Origin: Rotaria socialis
Lineage: Eukaryota > Rotifera > Eurotatoria > Philodinida > Philodinidae
NCBI GenBank assembly: GCA_905331475.1
Contig: CAJNYU010002703.1
Coordinates: 186,001-250,000, forward strand
Direction of reading: 5' to 3'
DNA: 64,000 bases
A program made the position numbers and the translations under genes. Positions 23,432 to 35,800 of this stretch are shown here, piece by piece. The notes under the pieces were generated by a model, which was not told the origin of the DNA, searched no databases, and saw only the letters and a program-made list of their open reading frames with translations. Each line of letters opens with the position of its first letter. The stretch's first letter is position 1.

Positions 23432-26101
23432 TTATCGTTTTTTTTTCAAGTTTTCTAATCTGTTACTTTTAAATAGTTTACGGAAAAAAACTTTAGCTTG
23501 CAATTCAGCATTTTGTAATTGCAAAACAAGTTCGTCGACTATGTCTGAAGGATAGAAATAATTAGTTATGAAGAAAACAAGAATGAATAGGCATGAATTG
23601 ACGGATTAAAATATTACAGATTCTGAGGCAATATCCATTGTTTGTTGAAATGATGGATCATGCGTACCTGTTGGTGGTAATATTTCTGATGAGTAAGAAT
23701 AGTAGATTGGATTAAAATGATTGAGTTGCTCATCAGATAAAGCATGAAGTGAACCACTTCTATCATCGTCATCGTCTGTCGTCTGTGATACTCGTGATGC
23801 TAAGTTTGGTAATTTTTCTGGAGCACTATTAACTAATGTGTTCTTCTCGTAATCTGATTTCGTTACAATAGTTGCACGTGGTGCTTCTTTTGAATAAAGA
23901 ATAAATTGATCATTAATATCATCTTCTGGTCGATTTATTGGTTCATGAAGTGTTGGGAAACCTTCATCCGTGGCGTTAGTAAATATGCCAGGTGGTAAAG
24001 TTTCTGTACGGAGTAAACAAGAACGAAGTACATCATCGGAGTAATTTCTTCGTATGGGTGCTGTTGGATTGCTCATTGGTAATGGAAGTGGTGTTGATGG
24101 CAATTCTTTCTGAAACACACGAAAGGATAAAAGATTATAGTTATTATGTTGTTTATTTTCGGAAATAAAAAAATGATATCGTTATTGTGAAAGCTATTTT
24201 TTACATTTGAGATTTGTTGTCCAAGATCTTTGTTTGATTTCTTTTGACTCCGTTGTTCATGAATTTCATTACTGATATGTTCGAGATTTCTCAATGATTC
24301 TTGATATTGACGTTTAGCTTCACTAACACAACGTTCAAGACCATAGACTTTACGTTTTTGAAACTAAATTAAATAGACATATTTTGCTACCATCAAATTA
24401 ATTTTTCAGTAGTTAATCTTCATTAAAACTAACGAGTAGTACGAAAGTTCTGCAGTAATGTTGTTGTTGTTGTTGTTATGGCACTTTAATAGAATGCCGT
24501 AGGGATTAATCTTTTGCTTTTCTTAGAAAGAGCAACGGTTCTAGTAGAAAAATATTGATTAAAAATGTTTTGTCAGAGGTCACAAAAAACGGAAAGAACA
24601 AAAAAAACATAGAAAAATGCTTCCACACCTTTGATCTTATTTGAAATTCTTCATCTTCATGTAGTGTTTTTGATAGTGGCATTTTTATATATATATAGTT
24701 ATTTATTACAAAGAAGGTTCTCATATGGTATTAAAATAATTCACCTAGCATAAACAGACAAGGATATCATTAGAAAATTTAATTTTTGTCAATATCTCTG
24801 TCCGAACAGAATTTATTTGCCCAATTGTGGCTGAGAGCGATGAAGAATGCAGATATAATGATATCGTTCATTCCAACCTTTATAAAAAAAATGTGAAAGC
24901 TTCTGTTTTTTGTGCTGCAAGATTGAACTACCCCTAATGTTGAAGTCTTGAATTAGAAGACTGAAAATAAGAATGGTCAGATTAAATGAAATATTCATTT
25001 GTATATTTTTACACTAGACACTGATCGTTCTAACAAAAAAAGATTAATATCTACGACATTCCCGCATGACTAGTTCATATCAATAATAAAGTTATTGCAG
25101 AACTTTGGCGCCATCCGTTAGCAACATTCGGTTACATTAACAATACTCCATACGAATAAGCCTTGAAACTGTAAAATGGTCTCAGCTTGACTTACGTCTA
25201 ATTCTTGATGATGTTCTACTCTCATTTCATAATAAGGTCTAGAAAAAGAACATGATCTGTTTTCTTTTGTTTCTATATGAAAAATTCCATACTTCGATTT
25301 ATTAATTGATCGTCGCAAATCCTTTTGTAGTTTTTCAACTAATTTTTCTGTTTCAGAAAAAATTCTTTGAGCAACTTGCTGATCAAAATCAGCTTGATAC
25401 TTTTCTGTTTCCGCATCCTGCGCCTAAAAATAAACTAATTTTATTTCGATTTCCATTCACGTCCGTTAAACAAACTTTTGCTAAAGCTTGATGATAGGTT
25501 TCATTCCATGCTGCTGCATTTTGATGTGACCTTTCCGCTTCATCAATAAAATCAGCCTACAAAGTAGATTGCGTGAAATAAAACAATTCTATTATTTACT
25601 ACCGAGACTATAGCTAATTCTTTTGCGGCTACATGTAATTCTTGAGCACGTTCAAATCTATGTTTAGCTTTAATCAAGATTTCTTTAGCATCTCGAAGTT
25701 TAATTCGAGCTTCATAATAGCACCGTGATTTAGGTACAGCATCACCAATACTTTTTTCTAATTGAATTAATTCGTCTTCTGCTTTCTGTCTAAAGTTGTC
25801 GAATGTTTTACGTGCTTCCTACATGAGTAAATGAGAAATAGAAGAAGAACAAAAACTAGTTTTAGCATTGAAATTACATCACGTTGAAGTTCTAATTGAT
25901 TGATGGCTTCATTAGCATGATTTAGTCGTTCTAATTCAATCTGAATTATATTTAAAAAAGCATTATTCAATTAAAAAGAAAAAGATATCAAGAAAATTTA
26001 AAGTAACCAACTTGAACTCGAGGATCGAGTGCGTCGCCGTCTTCAGCTTTTGAACTTAATTCAATTATGGATTCACTTGGAGTATCTGGAAAATGATCCA
26101 T
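23432..26101 (-). CDS. SH3BP5: SH3BP5-like Rab11 guanine nucleotide exchange factor
   Basis: A series of short exons encodes the long coiled-coil of the SH3BP5/Sab family: ALDPRVQIELERLNHANEA, then an ELIQLEKSIGDAVPKSRCYY segment, RAQELHVAAKELAIVADF, LRRSINKSKPYYEMRVEHHQ, and SLRNLEHISNEIHEQRSQ. The INKSKPYYE and NLEHISNEIHE motifs are nearly identical to the human protein. A Ser/Pro-rich, probably disordered tail follows (23606-24118). The last exon (about 23432-23543) encodes a helical, basic end that stops at 23432-23434. The coiled-coil acts as an exchange factor for Rab11 in membrane recycling; the vertebrate protein also binds JNK and Btk. The start at 26099-26101 (MDHFPDTPSE) follows an acceptor AG by 7 nt. 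Several introns contain TTG and T tracts but no mobile element I recognise. Confidence 0.88.
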
Positions 26102-26220
26102 ACATAATCTATAAGAAAAAAAATAAGAAACAAGAAACATATTGAAATTTGATATGTATTCTATATGCAAAAGTATACAACAAACAAGTAAAGAAAAAGA
26201 AAAAATAACATGATTAAGAA

Positions 26221-26828
26221 CTAATTAATTAATTTAACCAAATCGTTCATTTGCTCATTGAATTTGTCTTGTTCATTATTTGAAAAAACGAATGACCATC
26301 GAACATTTTTATCTAGCTGAGATTCTAGTTCAGGATTGTCAATATCGGCGTGAGAATTCCAACCGCGTTTTTCTCGTACATCATTCGATGCTTCAATACG
26401 AACAATTAGAACGTGATCATTAAAGTGGTTTTTAAAAAATTCAATTTCTGCGTAGGATTTAATATCACTTATAATCCATATTGGATTTAGTGAATATAAT
26501 TCATCATAGCGTTCAATCATCATTCGACAAAATATTGTTGGATCTTCACGACATTTTTCTTCTGCCCATCTAAAACAATAAATCTTTTAATCAAAAAAAA
26601 AGGACACAATTAACATACTTAATCATATTTTTTTTATCGGTATCACACGAATCCTTAGTCTGTATTTTTTCATACTCATGTTTCAATGAATCATTAATAT
26701 GCAATAGTGACGCGGAAAGTCGTTCTGCTAAATTTTTACCAATGAAATTTCTTCCGCATTTAGATTTACCAGAAAGAAGGATTATTTTTTTTATATGTGA
26801 ATACTTCGACACATTGAATACACTTGGC
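26221..26828 (-). CDS. PMVK: Phosphomevalonate kinase, apparently the 3' half of a SIRT6 fusion
   Basis: Three exon segments encode a complete animal-type phosphomevalonate kinase: nucleotide-binding loop LLSGKSKCGRNFIGKNLAER, WAEEKCREDPTIFCR, IWIISDIKSYAEIEFFKNHF, REKRGWNSHADIDNPESE-like region and an acidic C-terminus ending at 26221. The enzyme makes mevalonate diphosphate from phosphomevalonate and ATP in isoprenoid synthesis. It has no usable start. The in-frame codon before SKYS is GTG, the nearby ATG at 26812-26814 is out of frame, and the next in-frame Met lies after the nucleotide loop. The first exon begins right after a CTAG acceptor (26829-26830) and continues the SIRT6 frame through a 51-nt intron. 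A separate upstream exon cannot be excluded, but only 29 nt separate the SIRT6 TAG from this exon. Confidence 0.85.
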
Positions 26829-26857
26829 CTAGAATTAATTAGAAAAAATCTTAAAAG

Positions 26858-28477
26858 CTAAAACAGTTTTGAAAAATACTTTTCATCGAAATTCAAGTTT
26901 AATTTGCCCAAAATATATTTCATAACATGATCACATCGCTCATGAATAATTAGGTCAGCTAATGAGTCTAACGAAGTTTTTTGTAAATTAATAATTACTA
27001 TCTTTCCACCATTTTTTCTCGTTTTTCTTGGTAAATCACGGCAAGGACGAATTTGTAATGATGTACCCAAACATATGCATAAATCTGCTTTACTATAGAA
27101 AGAGAAAAAACCAGAGTTTCATGCAATTAAGATTCGTAAGAGTTCACTTACGCACAATGCTGTTCTGACATATTCAATGCTAATTCTGGTAATGGATCTT
27201 CCCAATCGAGAATTGTATCGCGTAATTTTCCGCGACATGATAAACTTTTATTTCGACTTTTCAATGAATTACAAACATTACCCGTTCGTTTACGACAATA
27301 AGAACCAACACTTTTTGGATGGATTACCTAAAGTAAGCATAATACAAGATATTACTATGATCCAGAAATTAAATTGGCAATGACTTTAGTATTTGCTGTG
27401 CATGAGGCAAAATAGTTTCTCGTAGTGAGGCTCTTTTATAGTAGAGCCATTTGAAAACGTTCTCTAAATATGATCAAAGCTACCGAAACCATTGAAGAGT
27501 GACATCAAATTGTCAAGACGCTTTTTTCTCACGAATGGATCTCTTTTCTTTTCTACGAATACTGTACTCGCTTTAAGCATTCGTGCAAAGAAAAACGAAT
27601 ATTTACTCAAGAATAAAAGGAAGTGATACGATTTTCATTCGTTTTTAGTCTTATTACAATCGGAGAAAAGACCCAATTGATTTTACTAAATGAATAATAT
27701 TATTTTTGGCACTCCATAATTAAGATATGAATAGAAAAATAGGAAGGAATTTTTCAAAAAGCGATAAATCCAGTCTACAATCAAACTTAGTTTATATATT
27801 TTCTAGTATAGAAATTAAAAAGCCCACCTGCGACGATCATTAAACTATAACCAATAAATCGATTCACATTTCGATTTTTCATCGCTTCATAATATAAAAA
27901 TCGTAAGTAATCAAATCACAAACCTGTGCTCGGCAAACTTCACATTCTTCCGCAAAAACATTTCCATGTAATTCCGCTAATTTACCTAATGGTAATCCAG
28001 ATCGATGGTGAAGACCATCAATATTTTGACTAATAACAAAGTGTAAATAATTATTTTCTTCTAATTTACATAAGGCTCGATGTGTAAATGTTGGTAGAGC
28101 TTTATCAAAACTTGTATTAAATGATGGTTTTTCACCTCGTTTTTCCAATGTCCATACACCTAAAATGAAGTTTTTAAATAAAAACTTTCAGTGACTTGTT
28201 TCGAGATTTACTAACCATTGGGACCTCGGAAATCTGGAATACCAGCATCGGTTGATATACCAGCTCCCGTAATAGCAACAGTATGACGACTTTGACGAAT
28301 CATCTGTTCTAATTTTTCTAATTTAACTAGATAGAAAAACAAAATAATCGAATAAGAAGAAATTTATTCCAAGTCGTTTTTACTTTTCAAATCATCGGAC
28401 TTTTCACTTAATTCAGGCATTCCAACTTTGCCCTTATGAGGAAAATAAGATAGACTTTCAGCATAGGACAAACTCAT
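26858..28477 (-). CDS. SIRT6: Sirtuin 6-like NAD-dependent deacylase, apparently fused to PMVK
   Basis: Class IV sirtuin motifs appear in order: [22 protein letters not shown]-binding [34 protein letters not shown], catalytic His in LAELHGNVF, zinc ligands in EECEVC and later Cys in GSYC and [16 protein letters not shown], then [14 protein letters not shown] and [13 protein letters not shown]6 removes acetyl and fatty-acyl groups from histone H3 and acts in chromatin, DNA repair and metabolism. The unspliced end is a TAG at 26858-26860. However, a GTATTT donor at 26879 and CTAG acceptor at 26829-26830 define a 51-nt intron that removes this stop and joins FDEK to the phosphomevalonate kinase frame. 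The fusion would have about 460 residues. The longest intron (about 27330-27923) holds no element I can name. The long disordered C-terminus of vertebrate SIRT6 is absent. The start is the ATG 18 nt after a TTTTAG acceptor. Confidence 0.9.
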
Positions 28478-29754
28478 TCTTCTAATAACTGTATTCTAAA
28501 ACGAACTATTTAATCAATAATGAATCAATCGATTCATCTATCATATGAACATATGATGCATAGTATAATATTTTCCTGCTGGTGGACAAATAAATAAAAT
28601 GACAAAAACAACGCAGAGATGTCGCTGTGAACAAGACACATTTGTAGTTAAGCATATAGATTCAAAATAGGTAACTTCAATGAAAGCTTAAAAATGATCG
28701 AAATAAATGAAATTTTCATCGGAAAAATAGTGTAGTGCTTTCAAAGTTCTCTATAGCTGTCATCTATTTAGATTTCAACAGTTGGAATCAATCTATCTTA
28801 AAATTAGGTAACCGGACCGGATACATAAAACACCGCGTTTACACCTCAGACGTTTTTTGATAAAATAGTTTATCATTTTGATTTTTGAAGATCCCACTGT
28901 CTATATAAAAGTAGATAGTGCGCTCTGATTCAAAGCATCGCCGGCGTTCTTCAAGTCGATACTCTATCGTTCATTCAAATTTCGTAAAATCATAATCCTT
29001 AAAACGGTAGAGTAAGAAATTCAACTTTGTTAAAATCCTGTAGTGTATCGCCTGAAAATCGATTGTTTCCTTATACATTGTAAATTACAAGTTAATGATC
29101 TGGTGATACGTAAATGCTTATCCGTGAAAAGCATTCATCTCTTCAGTCGGTGCTATGACAGAGTAGCTATGTAATTCCATGCAAGTCCACACTAGTGCCG
29201 TTAGATTGACTTTCTGTTCAGCTTTTCTGCCCTTTATCTTCAAACTTCTGGAACACTAACAATCAGCATCAAAGTTAAATATCTCATGACTTGTCAAGGA
29301 TTTTTGTGAATGATTTCTCGAAAATAAAAAGAACTTGTTGTATACAGATTAATGTATTGTTATTATTTCCTAAGTTATATTTTTCTTTTTAATTAACATA
29401 ATCAACAAGACAAAAATAGAAGTTCACACAGATAATAATATACACAGAGACAGACAAGTAAAAAGCATTCACAGAGAAAAAACAACAACAACAACAGCAA
29501 CAAAAACATAGTCCGACCCTAACAATAAATAACGAGGGACAATATATAGATAAGATACACATATATATAGTGAAAAAAAGACGAAAAAGTGGTGCGATAA
29601 CTGTATGAATTCTGTAACCGAATGCTTTCCTTTTCTTAAATAACATTCGACTAAAAAAAGAAGTAAATATCGGACAAATTGTACAAGCAAAAAGAAAACA
29701 AAAACAAAAAAAACACAATGCTTAAGAAGAGACAAAAAATTGCCTGCCATTTTC
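28478..29754. other. Intergenic region between SIRT6-PMVK 5' end and MYB 3' end
   Basis: About 1.3 kb. It must contain the SIRT6-PMVK promoter (reading leftward) and the MYB 3' untranslated region. A conspicuous plus-strand TATA-like box lies at 28902-28911. The open frames at 29389-29750 are Cys/Phe-rich readings of CAACAACA and AAAAAG tracts and do not look coding. Confidence 0.4.
28895..28920 (+). promoter_or_regulatory. Orphan TATA-like box inside a short inverted repeat
   Basis: TATATAAAAG (28902-28911) lies in an imperfect inverted repeat: CACTGTCTAT (28895-28904) against GTAGATAGTG (28911-28920), 8 of 10 pairs. It points to the right, where no coding gene begins before the MYB gene, which is on the other strand. 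It could drive a non-coding RNA or be a chance match. Confidence 0.25.
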
Positions 29755-32319
29755 TTATATATTATAATTATTTAATGAAGAACAAGAAAGATAACGTCGA
29801 GCTTGTTCAGTCATATGACGTTGATCACGCGTTTGACCCATTAAAATTTCTGTATAAGTTGGATCATACTACATCAACAAGTAAAATATTATAAAAACAA
29901 TTGCTTAGTTTTTATGTTATACTTACTCCTAATTCTTCTTTGAGTTTTTTTGATGAAGTAAATAAATTCTTTGAAAAATTCTCTCGTTTCTTAGTTTCAA
30001 CGACGGTTGATTGATATTTATCTAATCGTTTATTTCTTCGTACAATAGTTGGTCGCGCAGATAAAATATTTTCAGTTTGAGTTGTTGTTTGTGGATCAGG
30101 ATATGCGAGAAAATCACTAAAGAGTTAAAAATTCAAATATTAAACCTATAATAAGATAGATGCAACAATCAGAAAGTTCTATTCAGAATTCTTCTCTCAG
30201 CACATGAAATACACGAGAAAATAATCCATATTTTTTGTTGCGTCATTCAAAAGCGGCGAAACGTTGAGATAAAAAACAGCAATGAGCAATAAACTTTTAG
30301 TCTAACACTAAACAATAGGGACTGAATGTTTTTAAATATTTCAGTAAAATATCTGTATGTATCTTGCTGCTAATTACTGACAAAATCGATTTCCTTTCTT
30401 CTATTGAACAAATAAATAGACTTACTTGAACCAATCTTGCTCTGTCAAATGAATTTGATGTGGCTTTAAGAAAAAGTACATAAACAAATTTAAGATTGAA
30501 TAAGAAATAAAAGACTTTACTTGATCTAAACGTTCAGGAGTATTCAGTACACAATGTTTTGATGGTGACGATGTATTTGAAATAGTTTTAGGTGAAACAA
30601 CAATATCATGACTTTGTTGAGATTGTGTAAGTTCAATTAAGAGATGTTCGTTTTCTTGTTTAATTTCATTTTGAGAACTAAAACTAAGCGTAAATGAATC
30701 ATCGGTTGTAAATGTATTTCGAGTTTCATTATGATTGGTAGTATCAGCTGGTAGAATAGTTAAATGCGGCGATGTTGCACATGTAAATACAGGCATTGAT
30801 GATGATCGAGATGGTGGATGAACTGGATAATACTCAATAGACGACGGAAACAATGGTATATGATGATTGGTTTGAGAATTTTGACTTGATGTTGTATAAT
30901 CAGCACAAGAGGATAACATAGGTAATTGTTTAACAGGAGACGGTGGCGTGCAATAGAATAGATGTTCAAGATTTTGTGATGAACATTCCGGTTGAATATC
31001 AGATGATGTTTGAGAAGATGAAATAGGCTATACGAATAAAAGATGTTAAAGAGACATTTCGAAAGAGTTACTAGTAAACAATTTGATGGAATTGGGCTTG
31101 GAATTTTTTACATTTTAAACTCAAGAAAGAATATCGAATTCAGAAAAAGCGTATAGTCATGAATAGAGATTTGATTATCGCATGTTTTAAGCTATTGCTT
31201 TTACCTGCAAATGATCGGAATAAGCTGTTGTCAGATGACGTGGAGACAAGGCATTCAAACTATTGTGATCAGTTAATGGATAGAAACGATGATTAGTATT
31301 ATCATTGTTCACACTTGGTGAATGAGGTTCAGATTTAACGGGCGGTGCCGGTGAAGCTGATAACGTAATTGTTCTGGAAGATCGTTTTGTACTCGAACGT
31401 TGTACTCGATTTGTTATTGTACCCAGTGGCCGTCGAACTGAAGAGGGCCTATTAAGTTTCGGCCATGGGAAATCCGGTGGAATCCTAAAAAATAATTATT
31501 CAGAAGTAAAAATATTAATTATTAATATTCTTACAATGCACTCCACTCAAGTCCTTGTCTTTTCAAATTTGATACTTCTAATTCAAATTTTTTCTTCATT
31601 GAAGAATTCCAATGATTTTTAATTGAATTATCTGATCTTCCATTAAAATATTTAGCGATTTCTGCCCATTTATTTCCAAAGTGTTGATGTAAAATAAATA
31701 GCAGTAGATTTTCATCATTAGTCCATGGGTTTTTATTAATAGCTGGATTGAGATGATTATGCCATCTAGAATATTTTGAAAGGAAAAAAAAATGAGAAAG
31801 CTAAATTCTTTTTTTCGAACCTTTCACGGCATTGTTTCCCCACTCGGCCTTTCAATTCTTTTGCAATTAAACTCCATTGTCTTGCACCATAATCTCGTAC
31901 AAGTTCAATCACTTTCTTATCTTCTTCATCGGTCCATGGGCCTTTTGTTATTGACGGATCGAGAAAACGTTCCCAACGATGTTGACATTGAGCATCCGTA
32001 CGACCATTGCCTACATATTTTGATATCCGTGACCAATCTTTCATACCACCATTTAAATTAATAAATTCTTTCAAACGGTCATCCTAAATAAAAAAAAATC
32101 ACAATAAGAAAAAAAAAATGACTGAAGCTTCTATTACTTCATCTTTGATCCATTTTTTATAAGACTTTTTTCGAGATGACACTTTTTTAACTTGAAATAA
32201 ATTTTCATCGTGGTCAGATTCATCTTCAGTTGAACTACTTCGACTAGAGCTTGCTCTAAAACAAAAGAATTTAATTACGAATAAAATAGTTCACATAAAA
32301 CCTACCGATTCTTTATCAT
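29755..32319 (-). CDS. MYB: MYB proto-oncogene family transcription factor (R1R2R3)
   Basis: The gene encodes three tandem MYB repeats: R1 with WSRISKYVGNGRTDAQCQHR; R2 with KGPWTDEEDKKVIELVRDYG, WSLIAKELKGRVGKQCRERW and HNHLNP; R3 with NPWTNDEN, NKWAEIAKYFNGRSDNSIKN and HWNSSMKKK. A long Ser/Thr-rich region follows, then a conserved C-terminus with MGQTRDQRHMTEQARRYL as in vertebrate MYB/MYBL. Animal MYB proteins bind YAACNG sites; the invertebrate single-copy form mostly acts with the DREAM/MuvB complex on cell-cycle genes. The first exon is tiny (MIKN plus two bases, 32317-32319 onward) and joins the acidic, Ser-rich second exon in frame. The stop is TAA at 29755-29757. The start follows a TTTTAG acceptor by 23 nt; an earlier ATG in that leader opens only eight codons before a stop. 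Confidence 0.93.
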
Positions 32320-32871
32320 TCTAATAATAAAATTCTTTTCATCTAAAATAAAGCATCAAATCAATAAACACCAATCTTCGCACAAATATGATACAATGAA
32401 CATTCGAAATATGCGTATGCATTCCATCCGTCCGTTTTGTCTTCTTTTCTCGTCAGCTTTGCATGTGGAAAATTGAACAATGAATGTACGCACATATATG
32501 CGCGTTCCTTTGCATGAACAACAGAACGCACGTATGATTCGACAAAAGAAATGAAATCAAGGACATCGACAATCAAACATTTGAACGATGGAGAAAAGAA
32601 AAGAATATGGACATGCTAAATGAATGTGTGAAAAAAAGAGAATACGACGCAGTGCGTATTGCTATCTCATGCTGAGCGTGAATGAAGCAGGTGGCTTAGT
32701 TCTCTCTCTTTTTTGTTTTGGAAAGCATCTGTTCTACCTGTTTGATGTTTTTTTTGTTCAAGTAGTAATTTGATTAAGAAAGCTATTTATTTAAATAAAA
32801 AGAAGAAGAAGATGGAAAATCATTCGATAAAAAGAACTGTTAGATAATAAAAAAAACATAGAAAGGATTGT
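32320..32871. other. Intergenic region between MYB start and EFCAB6-like stop
   Basis: About 550 bp, AT-rich, with a CTCTCTCT tract near 32702-32710. It should hold the MYB promoter. I see no further gene. Confidence 0.35.
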
Positions 32872-35800
32872 TCATGACATGATGGTATTGATTATCGTGC
32901 GCAAAAGATCAGTATAATTGAATTGACCAAGTAATTTTTTGTCATATTTCGAGAAGAGTTGATAGAAATCTTCTTCAGATTTATTCAAATGGATGTCATT
33001 GTCTTGAAATAACGAATAAAATTCATCATGTGTCAAATAGCCTAGAACAGATTAATAGATTAGCGACCCCTATAGAACAAGAAACTTAGCAAAGTTTTGT
33101 ATCAACAAGGATTGTTTAATTAAACATTTGAATAACGATCACAGAGCTTCGTCTCACTTGTTACTCATTCTCGAAACAGTGCGAAAAGTAAGTATCTAAT
33201 CGTTTGCCTACAGGAGAAATATGCCATATAATTATCATATCTATAACGCTAACAATTAGAACGAGAGATATAAATCATATGGCAGAGAATTTTTTTTTCG
33301 CCTCACGAATGAAATGTTCCATGAAAAAAGCAATATCGTAATTGAAATGTACACTCGAGCTGTTGTTTTGAATAAAATTATACAGATACAATTAATGAAT
33401 GCTGAGCATAGACACGAGCAACATGATAAATAGCTATGCATGAAAACATAGAGAAGACCAACATTCGTACCTTCTATTGTTCCGCGATTATCCCATTTAT
33501 ATTGATGAAAAATGCGCCTTAATGTATAAAAATAAATGTCTTCTCTTAACATCTCAAAAAATATTCATAGCTCTATTGATAAAATTAGATAGTTTGACTT
33601 CGAAATTGACCAAGTTTCTTCTGTTTCTATTCTAATTACTAAACCTATAAGACTGTCTAACCGTATACTATACCTTTGCGTGGTTTATCATATGAATGAA
33701 TTAATCGAATAAGGCATTTCAAATCGCGTGGACTCTAAAATGAAATGCAGCTGACTTTCATAATGCGAATCGGTTGCAAAATTAGATGGTACTGTTTATT
33801 CTATACTCACAAGTGCTTTTGAATGCGTTACGTGTAAGCGTTGAGGTTATTGATGATGATGATGGTTTCTTGAGAGCAACTTAGCAAAGGCAAGTGAAAA
33901 GATATTATACACACATACACTCCACATGAAAAGTTAAAAATTTGAATAAGGAGAAAAGCATAGAAGTGATATTAATGTAATATTTCGTGTTGAAAACAGA
34001 TAGTATACTATAAGACGGACCTGTGTTCGTTGATCATACACTTCTTTACTTGGATGCTATAGAATAGAGTAAACAATAGAATACAATTCTTTAGTTTTCT
34101 TAACAGTACTTTCGAGTGTAATTTTTGAATTAATTGCTCATAGGCCGGATGAACACGTGACCATGGACTCTGAAACACATAATGAAATAGACACAACTAA
34201 ATCTTATAGATTACAATTACGCTTTTCATAAGAGGTCCATCAGGATGATATTTTCGTATAAAAAATGGATATTGAATATTTGATCCATTGTGTGGATTAT
34301 CAAGACGAACGAGTAGACCTAGTTCTTCATCATTGATTGGAACAGAATAATGTTGCAAAATATTCTATAAAACAAATGATTTAATATCGATGGTTAATAT
34401 TGATGAATGTATTTTACTTGTATTGTTAAAAAATCGATTAAACCACTTGCTGTTGGATCCTTTTGAAGTAGATCTCGTTTTATCTTATTGTAATTTTGAC
34501 GGATCTAAAATACAAGATTTTTCTTAAATAACATCGTATTTACAAAAAAAAATGAAATCCTCTTTCACTCGCACAGAAATATTTCAAATCTTTTGTCAAA
34601 TAACTGTAACTGAAATATGGGAAAAACATACATTTTTCTTATTTTCGTTATGTGAAATCTCCACACACTGGACAAGTTATTGCTGATATCTTACATATGG
34701 AAGAATACGATTAAAAGTTTCATGATAATCTGTTGATTGAGCGTCGCTCGATAAGCTACTGATTCTTGCTGACGATGAAATAGCTCGTGATGATATTGAT
34801 ACTGCTGATCTTGCGGTTGATGGCATCTGACGATCATGTATTGATCGAGACCGATGTACTAAAACTACAGAAAAAAAAGTCGAAAGTTCTGATGAAGTTA
34901 TCTATTTGTCAGACATCGATTCAGCATCATTTGACTGTCTTCTCGATTGAACATAGTCATTTGCCGAATTAAATTTGGAAACGGTACACTTTTTTCCAAT
35001 GGAAAATCACTTGCTGACCAAACTACATCGACTTCAGCTTGTGTTAAATCTGTCCCCATTCTATCGAAGAAATAGAAAAGCTTGAACGATTAAACAAAAT
35101 AGTTTTTCTGCTGGACTTTTACTGTTCAAGAACTTCAAGAAATTGTTCTTTGTTAATTTTATCTGTTCGTGGTTGATCAATACGAGAAAATACTTTTGTA
35201 AATGTATGCATACGAAGACGAATTAGATCATTTAATGTTTTTTCAATCTAAATTTAGAAAAATAAAAATATAATTGACACATATACCATTTTAATTTACA
35301 TAAGATGATGTCCTTATTGGTGCTAAATCAGTTTTTTCGACTTTTTTTTGAATAATTCTTTCTTCTTTTTGCTCATTAAATTTTTCTTCTTTTTTTTCAA
35401 TAAATTTTTCCTGTTTTTTTTCAATATTTCGTTCTTTACCATGTGGTATAGTCCTACGAAAAAAAAACAAGAAACTATAATCAATCGAAAAAATAGATAA
35501 AATAAAAACTAACGTTTTACTAAGAAAATATAATAAGCGTTTGTACGGTAATTGTTGTTTGTGTTTCATATGATCAGTACAATTTAATAGAGTATAAAGT
35601 TCATTTTTTTGTTTATCCGTAAATCGATAACTATCAGCAATACCAAGTTCTTTTTTCAATATAAGAAATAGTTCATGTTCTGGACATAAATCTTCAATAT
35701 CATTTGAAATATATCTTCAAAAAAAAAATGGAAAGAAACGTTTTCTATGCAAAATAAATTTCAGAAGAACAAACTTAAATGCAGCTGTTAGCGAAAGGAA

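Noticed and set aside
26591-26812. Independent start of phosphomevalonate kinase at 26810-26812
   Set aside because: The codon there is GTG, not ATG, and it lies inside an exon that continues upstream to a splice acceptor.
29389-29750. Two overlapping Cys/Phe/Val-rich minus-strand frames that look like membrane proteins
   Set aside because: They arise from CAACAACA and AAAAAG tracts in the MYB 3' flank and have no recognisable family.
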